This document shows positions 57,988 through 64,000 of a DNA stretch of 64,000 nt, piece by piece. This DNA comes from Metellina segmentata. Lineage: Eukaryota; Arthropoda; Arachnida; Araneae; Tetragnathidae. The DNA lies in the NCBI GenBank assembly GCA_947359465.1, contig OX375873.1, positions 132,572,899-132,636,898 on the forward strand, read 5' to 3'. Position numbers and translations under genes: made by a program. Numbering within the stretch: position 1 is the stretch's first letter; each line of letters opens with the position of its first letter. The notes beneath the pieces are model-generated. The model was not told the origin of the DNA and did no database searches. It was given only the letters and a program-made list of their open reading frames with translations.

Positions 57988-58890
57988 GTTCCTAAAAGTT
58001 CCAAGAGATTCCCTTTCTCGCTGTTCTCTCAGAACCTCAGCTGTATCCTTCAGCAATACATAAAAAGGGTCTTCGGATAAACTGTTTTGCACCGTGTAAT
58101 TACTCAAACATCATATACCCCATAATTTGTTATTATTGTAAATACATTGTCATATATCCCAGAAATCTATTTGATCTTTCAAATATGTTACTGTTGTGTC
58201 TGCGAGTTCTCAAATACACAGTTGTGTGTACAGGGAGGTTTTATGTGAATGAATATACCCCAGAATTTGTTGTCATAGTAAATTCATATATTCCAGAAAT
58301 CTATTTGTCAGTGTAAATAATCACCCGCACTGTTCCTAAAAGTGAATTTAGAACATAGTAGTCCCAAGAGATCCCCTTTCTCGCTGCTCTCTCAGAACCG
58401 TAGCTGTATCGTTCAGCAATACGTAAAAAGGGTCTTCGGATAAATTGTTTTGCACTGAGTAAATACTCAAATATAATATTCACCAGAATTTGTTATTATT
58501 GTAAATACAATCAGTCATATCATATCCCATAAATCTATTTGTCAGTGTAAATACTGACCCACACTGTTCCCAAAAGAGAATTTAGAACATAGTAGTCCCA
58601 AGATATCTCCTTTCTCGCTGCTCTCTCAGAACCGTAGCTGTATCGTTCAGCAATACGTAAAAAGGGTCTTCGGATAAACTGTTTTGCACCGTGTAAATAC
58701 TCAAGTATCAAATACACCAGAATATGTGATTATTGTAAATACATTCAGTCATATATTATCCCAGAAATCTATTTGTCAGTGTAAATACTCACCCACACTG
58801 TTCCTAAAAGTGAATTTAGAACATAGTAGTCCCAAGAGATCCCCTTTCTCGCTACCCTCTCAGAACTGTAGCTGTATCGTTCATCAATAC
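57985..58890. repeat. 234-bp tandem repeat, about 3.5 units
   Basis: CACTGTTCC starts at 58328, 58562 and 58796, exactly 234 bp apart, and a diverged first unit starts near 57987. Conserved blocks: CAAGAGATCCCCTTTCTCGC, CGTAGCTGTATCGTTCA, AAAAAGGGTCTTCGGATAAA. Two near-identical 60-codon minus-strand ORFs (58301-58483, 58535-58717) are translations of the repeat, not genes. Confidence 0.95.
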
Positions 58891-59059
58891 ATAATCAGGT
58901 CTATGTAGACTAATTAGGGCCCATTTTAAGCTAGACTATAGAATTGTAGTGTCCGATGGGTGACCGAAGCGAGCTCGGATCGCGAAGCTATCCGGAGGGA
59001 ACTGCTAGCAGTTCCGGGGTTCGGCGAGCGTTAACGAGCAGGGGGCGTTAGCCCCCTAG

Positions 59060-59640
59060 TTTTAAAAATATTACGTATACTTTATTACGAATTTCAGTTG
59101 GTATACATATCAAAATTGTAAAATATCTGTCATATCAGCAGCATATTAATATTTTTCCTTATTGCAATATTAAATTCATGATGGCATGATGTACATTATA
59201 TTATTTACTATGGATAGAACTTTAAATGTTCAGTAAAGCATACAAATTACTATATAAATGTTAAAACAATGCTTCCTTTTGTTGCACAAAAATTTTGTTT
59301 TCGCCATGCATCGAAACATTTTCATATGATTACGAAAGCATGACTTTTAATCATAGGAGTCACAGCTGTGACCCACATTGTTCAACAGAACATGTTTATT
59401 TATATAAAATTTATATGAAATAAGGTGGTGTGCCAACTAATACTTATTTGCATTCCATTAACTAATACTCGTTATTTTTCAATAGAACATGGCTAATATC
59501 ACCCAGCTAAACACACAAATCTGAGATTCATGAAATTGCTTTCGAAAAAGAAAATGCAACAATTAACAGTCATGATTGCTCACCATGTCCAACTACTTGT
59601 ATGCATTCCATATTTTTCAAGCGTGGAACTTAATTTCGGA
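59060..59640. other. AT-rich spacer including the right flanking direct repeat
   Basis: Apart from the repeat at 59200-59274, nothing recognised. Confidence 0.5.
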
Positions 59641-60540
59641 AGAAAAAAAACCTGGCAAACCATCAGGAAAGTTTAGTTACTTCGACCACACTCGAACCAC
59701 ATGCTACGCACTCGAACCCTACTAATTAGTAATATCTTTGTGCACCGAGGCACATAAATCATCCGTCTTTTTTACCACCCACAGAATATTTACTCTCAAC
59801 CGTTTCTAAATATTGCTCGCTGGTTATACGCTCCTCCTGCATGTGTGTTTGTATTTTTTCCCTACCCTCGGGTAAATTTGAAAGAACTTTATTCCTCTTC
59901 CGCCATCGCGTATATAAATTAAGTTTTGAAAATACCCATCCACGTTCCCATCGTAAAAATACGGGGAAAACGCAATTCCATTCAATTAAGCTAATAAATT
60001 ACGGCCACGGTAAAGGGAAGAAAACCTAGAGGCAAGGAACACGGCCGGACTATTATGCACCCAACGAAAATATACCCGAGAATACGGAATGATGAATCGT
60101 TTCTTACCACTTGGAACGTGAAGTTCATTAATTTCAGTTGCTTGGTGGAGAATATATGTCATTTTGGATATTTAAATTAAGTTTCCGTGTTTCTTTGCTT
60201 TTGGGAGGGGCGTGAGTTGCTGGAGCGAGCATCAAGTTGAGAAGACACTTGAAGAAGTGTTTGAAATCTGGTTCCTTTCAGGAGTAGGACGTTAAAACTG
60301 CCATTTCTCCCTCAGAAACTCCACTTCTTGCGAGGTTCGAAATTAATATTGACCCCAAATGGTGTCGGGATTAAGAGGATAGAGAGGAAAAGAGAAAGAT
60401 TCTTTGCTGAAACTTTTTCAATTTACGAAAATTTTCCCAAGAAAGTGTAATCATGCAAAGCAAACGTCAAAGTGGAAGTTTGTTTAAAAATGAGAGAAGT
60501 TTCAAAAAGCTAAAAAGGATCATTCTCAGCAACACTGTTT
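59640..60540. other. repeat-poor island
   Basis: Less AT-rich. A TATA-like TATATAAATT is at 59911-59920 beside CCGCCATCGCG, but no transcript start can be shown. The 62-codon ORF at 59841-60029 has no recognised domain. It may be a regulatory or single-copy sequence. Confidence 0.3.
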
Positions 60541-61079
60541 CAGAAGTGTGAATCTATATTTGCGCTTGTCAGAGTTGAAACTTTAAGAATAGATTTTAAA
60601 ATATAATAAAATCCGTATGAAGATGTGCGCGGATGTTTAATAAATCATTATTCAAAAATATACATATCCAACAAGAATAATCAACGAAAATGATCTCAGG
60701 TGCTCATTCAAATAACTCAAATATTCTTTACATGAACTCAAATAATCCAGTATGAACAATCAATATTTAAGTAGTTTAAAAATACAGATATGTAATTGTT
60801 TCCATATCATTGGTGATTTGACTTTCCGATAGGAGCTCATTATACGTTTCGAATGCATATTTATCATGCAAAAGTATTTTAATATGATAAATATTAAATA
60901 TATTTTGTCTTTAGTAGAAATTTGAACTAACTATTTGACAAATATTAGTGATGAAGTACAAAGAAGAGTTTCATTTCACAATATTGTAATATTGCTTTGC
61001 AATACTTGTAACTTTACGTAAGTAATCTTTATTTATCCACGAAGGCCTACTATATTTGGTTGACTGGTTATTTTAGTAC

Positions 61080-61235
61080 TAGCTTAAGAGACAGATCTGA
61101 CCAAGGTGCTCACGTTGGCGTGGTTTGGAAGATTGGAGAGGTGGGGTTCCAGATCTGATGTTATTTGGTCATCTGACCGTACTTTAAAATTACGTAATGG
61201 TATCCTTGGATATTTTCCTTCGAGTTGGATCACAG
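61080..61235 (+). mobile_element. SINE body fragment
   Basis: CTCACGTTGGCGTGGTTTGG, CATCTGACCGTACTTTAAAA and TTCCTTCGAGTTGGATCACA. It is cut off where the next MITE begins. Confidence 0.8.
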
Positions 61236-61640
61236 ACAGGGTGCAAAAAGTGCTTAAAACTACATGAGTTACGATGTTCTGCAGTGCAAAGCGCGCTCCT
61301 TGGCCACCCCTTTTTTATTTTATAGCTACAGAACAACCTCTCTATACCGCCTACATTACCACATACACTTTATAAATAACACACCTTCTATGTCAATGAC
61401 AAAATGTTTAACTTCAAAAGTTATCAACATAATTGCAAATTCTGAAAGTATGCCTTGGTTTTTAAATAAAGAAGTTAATTAATTTCACTGTTGTATTATA
61501 AATATGCAATACATATTTAGCCGATAGTTGTGTTTTACGTCTGTTTTTGATTTGACTGCTGTTTTCAAGATTCAAATTGAAATTTTTTGGAGTTGTGCTG
61601 CAGAACACTGAATAACTCTCCACCTGGGTCAAGATGCATC
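61235..61640 (+). mobile_element. ~500 bp non-autonomous TIR element, copy D (shortened)
   Basis: AGTGCTTAAAACTACATGAG, TGTTCTGCAGTGCAAAGCGC, GAACAACCTCTCTATACCGC, GTATGCCTTGGTTTTTAAAT and the end AGTTGTGCTGCAGAACACTG..CCACCTGGG. It lacks the ~100-bp segment between the outer end and TGTTCTGCAG present in copies B and C. Confidence 0.88.
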
Positions 61641-62135
61641 AAGTAATGTTTTCCTCGTCAAGTAAATGAACATGAATAGGAAGTGTACTGCATGTGAAAA
61701 GAAGTACACCCAGTCTATTTACAAGAATCGAATATAAGCCGTCTGCAGCTCACGGGCTGTTGACAGAATGAACAAATACATTGAGTCACGAAGAACTGCA
61801 ATAAATATGGGAAGATGTGATTACACGATAGTTAAATAAGAAATTTGTGGAAATCAGCTATATCAATAGTTATAAAAGCGTGAACTTACGAATTCTGAAT
61901 TGTTTTCTTCTGACGAAGGTGTGAACATAAGTTTTGAGATTTTGTATTTTATTTCACACATTGTTTTAACGATTCCATTGCCTATATAACATTAGATGAT
62001 TTTTCTAGTTTTTGAAAGCAAGTAATGATTAAACATGTATTGTCAGGAGATTCTAGAAACCTTTTAAGTGCGCTTTAAATCAAAAATATTTTCAAGTAAA
62101 ATTTAGCATTGGGTTAGAATGGATGTTTTGGCTTT

Positions 62136-62138
<3 letters not shown>

Positions 62139-62180
<42 letters not shown>
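62139..62180. repeat. (AT)n microsatellite
   Basis: About 20 uninterrupted AT dinucleotides, directly adjoining a truncated SINE. Confidence 0.98.
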
Positions 62181-62182
<2 letters not shown>

Positions 62183-62372
62183 GGTCCGACAACGAAGCCA
62201 CATCTGAGCTGGCACCCCACACTCCAAACTTCAACATCACGCCAACATGAGGACATTTGAGGTTACGACAGATTAAACTGTACCATTCCTATTTGTCCAC
62301 GGCTGTCTTTGGTTGCATTTGAACTATCAATCCTCTGGTTGCTAATTAGTTACCCTCTCAACCCGTGGTCCT
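62181..62372 (-). mobile_element. SINE family 2, lacking the 3' region
   Basis: The plus strand reads GACAACGAAGCCACATCTGA, CTGGCACCCCACACTCCAAA, the body in reverse, then GGTTGCATTTGAACTATCAA and GGTTGCTAATTAGTTACC (second-type head). The 3' end is replaced by the AT microsatellite. Confidence 0.85.
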
Positions 62373-62491
62373 ATTATTTATATTACACAAAGATTAAATA
62401 TTTTTTCAAACTTTATTCATAAAAAGTAATGATATATTTTAATATAATGTGCTAACTATGCTTATGAAGGTATAGTTCTTACAAAACTACA

Positions 62492-62642
62492 TTAACCCTT
62501 TAAGTATTTTCAACGAAACAGCTCGTCATAAAGATCAAACTCTAGTCAGTTTTTTAAACAACGAAATATATCTCCCATTAATAACTGGTCAGTTTTGGTA
62601 ATAACTGAATACGTCATCGATGCCTCCACCAGGAGAGCTAAA
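62492..62642. mobile_element. GATATC-palindrome TIR element
   Basis: Left TTAACCCTTTAAGTATTTTC; right CCTCCACCAGGAGAGCTAA. Inner units CGAAACAGCTCGTCATAAAG and AACTGGTCAGTTTTGGTAAT. Confidence 0.83.
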
Positions 62643-62759
62643 CACTGTATTTTAGTCTGTGACACCATAAAAAGTTTACATAGAAAGGCATGAAATAAAT
62701 TTCACGAATACTTTTAAACACCTATTGCGCACTACCTGATAAAGTTTGATGAATCTATT

Positions 62760-63350
62760 GCTGGTTATGGGTACCTAGCCTTCAGTAATTGCAGAAAGGC
62801 ATGAATAGTTGATGGAAATCAATGCATTCATAAACCACTAATGCGCAAGGAATATGGAAATCCAATTTGATTACAAACCCCCCACGTTCCCTCGCAACCG
62901 ACGAAATCCGAAATCGCCGAAAATATCGCATCGCACTTAACGAGCATCGATTCAAATCGATAATCACATCATGCGAAACATTTGGATATCAAACATCATC
63001 AGAAACTAAATGCTCGGACGTTTAGTCGTCATAACTGCACGCCTTGCTCCAACTGCTGTTACAATCGAGCCAGATAAGATCATCAAGTGCAGCCTCCACT
63101 CACGGGTTGGGGCACGGTTTTCCAATTTCGCCCTCATTTATTTGATGGTGGGGAAGCGAAAAGCAACGGAGGGGCAAGATCCAGTAATGAGAATGCGGTG
63201 CTTAACGACGATGCTTTTTAGAAAAAGCCAATCTCCGCGGCAGATTATATCTGCTCACGGCATTTGTTTGGTTTTGCTGCTGCAGTGTGCGCTTGAGATG
63301 ATTTCATTGGATTGGTGCTCATTGTCGATTGGATTCGCAATTCCTACGTT
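62760..63350. other. GC-richer island with a 132-codon ORF
   Basis: A plus-strand frame opens at 63010 (MLGRLVVITARLAPTAVTIE) and extends into the 341-bp repeat at 63408. No domain is recognised, and its last third comes from repeat sequence, so it is not called a gene. GC is higher than in the flanks. Confidence 0.3.
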
Positions 63351-63355
63351 TCGGA

Positions 63356-64000
63356 GATCACAGTGGGGGACTTATGTGGGATTCTCGGGATGCATTCATT
63401 CTATGTGAGGGGAATGGCGTTCCGCTTGGGAAGAGATGTGATTTTGTGGTCGACGAACTGTCGTCCGTTTGGTATCGATTGGGAAAGCAGAGTTGTTGAT
63501 TGCGAGTTGTCGTGATATTGATGGGAGTTTACAGAAGTAAATAATTTGTACCTTGCGCCCCTATGCAGCGCAGGTAATAGTCCCCCCAAATCCACTACTC
63601 TTAACGACAAAAGATATTTTTAGGACAAGAAGGATGATGTTAGTCAGATATAACAAGGCGATAAGTGTTGAAGCTTTTTAATGTTGAAAACACCACGAGA
63701 AAGGGAGATTGGGATTTATGTGGGTTTCTCAGGATGCATTATTTTGGTAGAAGAGAAATGGATTTAAACAAAGGAGATGCGGTGTTGAGGTCTGCGAAAT
63801 GTCATCCATTTGGTATCAATTGGAGGTAGATGATTGCTGATTGCAAGTTGTCGTGATTTTGATGGGAGTTTACAGAAGTAAATAATTTGTACCTTGCGCC
63901 CCTATGCAGCGCAGGTAATAGTCCCCCCAAATCCACTACTCTTAACGACAAAAGATATTTTTAGGACAAGAAGGATGATGTTAGTCAGATATAACAAGGC
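63356..64000. repeat. 341-bp tandem repeat, two units, continuing past the window
   Basis: Unit 1 starts near 63356 and unit 2 near 63697. The second parts (63518-63659 and 63859-64000) look identical base for base. The first parts (GGGACTTATGTGGGATTCTC versus GGGATTTATGTGGGTTTCTC) differ clearly. The window ends inside the identical part. Confidence 0.95.

Larger units (their letters stand above)
57244..59059 (+). mobile_element. Helitron-like composite element bounded by inverted hairpin termini
   Basis: Left end CTAGGGCGCTTCGCCGCC; right end, reverse complemented, CTAGGGGGCTAACGCCCCC. Both lead into CTCG..CGCTC-rich sequence. Inside are a block shared with 47990-48215, a 34-bp minisatellite, a peptide remnant at 57893-57987, and a 234-bp tandem repeat. 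Near the right end is the perfect palindrome GGAACTGCTAGCAGTTCC (58998-59015). The hairpin followed by CTAG-T at the right suggests a Helitron 3' end; the mirrored left end is unusual. Confidence 0.65.

Noticed and set aside
58301..58717. Two nearly identical 60-residue proteins
   Set aside because: They are translations of adjacent 234-bp tandem repeat units in the same frame; no start context or domain.
61264..61482. 72-codon ORF and its antisense counterpart at 43149-43343
   Set aside because: Both fall in copies of the ~500-bp non-autonomous repeat and contain the same MSMTK-type segment by descent of the repeat.
63010..63408. 132-codon ORF as a gene
   Set aside because: No recognisable domain, mixed composition, and the last third runs into the 341-bp tandem repeat.
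1..64000. LTR retrotransposon or retroviral remnants
   Set aside because: No paired long terminal repeats, primer-binding site, reverse transcriptase or integrase motifs could be read on either strand.
1..64000. rRNA or histone clusters
   Set aside because: No long GC-rich conserved RNA-like stretch and no histone-type ORF was seen.

Overview
The window looks like a non-genic stretch of a metazoan genome, most likely an arthropod. It is AT-rich and has no operons, Shine-Dalgarno-led ORFs or long ORFs (the longest open frames are about 130 codons). It is dense with tRNA-derived SINEs, Tc1/mariner and hAT DNA transposons, MITEs, Helitron-like termini and short satellites. I cannot name the species. 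The transposon set is common in chelicerates and some insects. No host gene could be established, so the region is either a large intron or an intergenic desert.

Layout. 0-11 kb: SINE copies, one ~500 bp MITE, three perfect inverted repeats, and two GC-richer non-repetitive islands (1.4-2.4 kb, 9.35-10.15 kb). 10.5-21 kb: a SINE nested in another SINE, a foldback element, a SINE with perfect target-site duplications (TSDs), and three Tc1-family remnants, one internally deleted but still bounded by its terminal inverted repeats (TIRs). 21-38 kb: another Tc1 fragment, a 17-bp minisatellite, a 257-bp TA-flanked MITE, a 0.94 kb TTAA-flanked TIR element, a very decayed Tc1 remnant, and islands at 22.3, 27, 31 and 34.4 kb. 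38-51.6 kb: a ~240-bp satellite, a mariner-like element interrupted by a hAT MITE with a perfect 8-bp TSD, two hairpin-rich CTAG termini, and a MITE whose internal unit has grown into a ~17-copy array with higher-order periodicity, itself invaded by a SINE. 51.6-64 kb: more SINEs and MITEs, a ~1.8 kb element bounded by inverted hairpin termini that carries a 34-bp and a 234-bp tandem repeat plus a Helitron-like peptide remnant, and a 341-bp tandem repeat running off the end.

Two systems organise most of the repeats. The first is a pair of SINE families with different tRNA-like heads on one shared body and 3' region. At least four copies have exact TSDs of 11-13 bp, and near-identical copies suggest fairly recent activity. 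The second is a dispersed TIR element of about 100-220 bp with ends near TTAACCCTCC / GGAGGGTTAA, built of ~43-bp units containing the GATATC-centred palindrome GACGAGATATCTCGTC. It is present in at least 16 places and has become a satellite at 49.2-50.5 kb. Most small ORFs in the window are shadows of these repeats.
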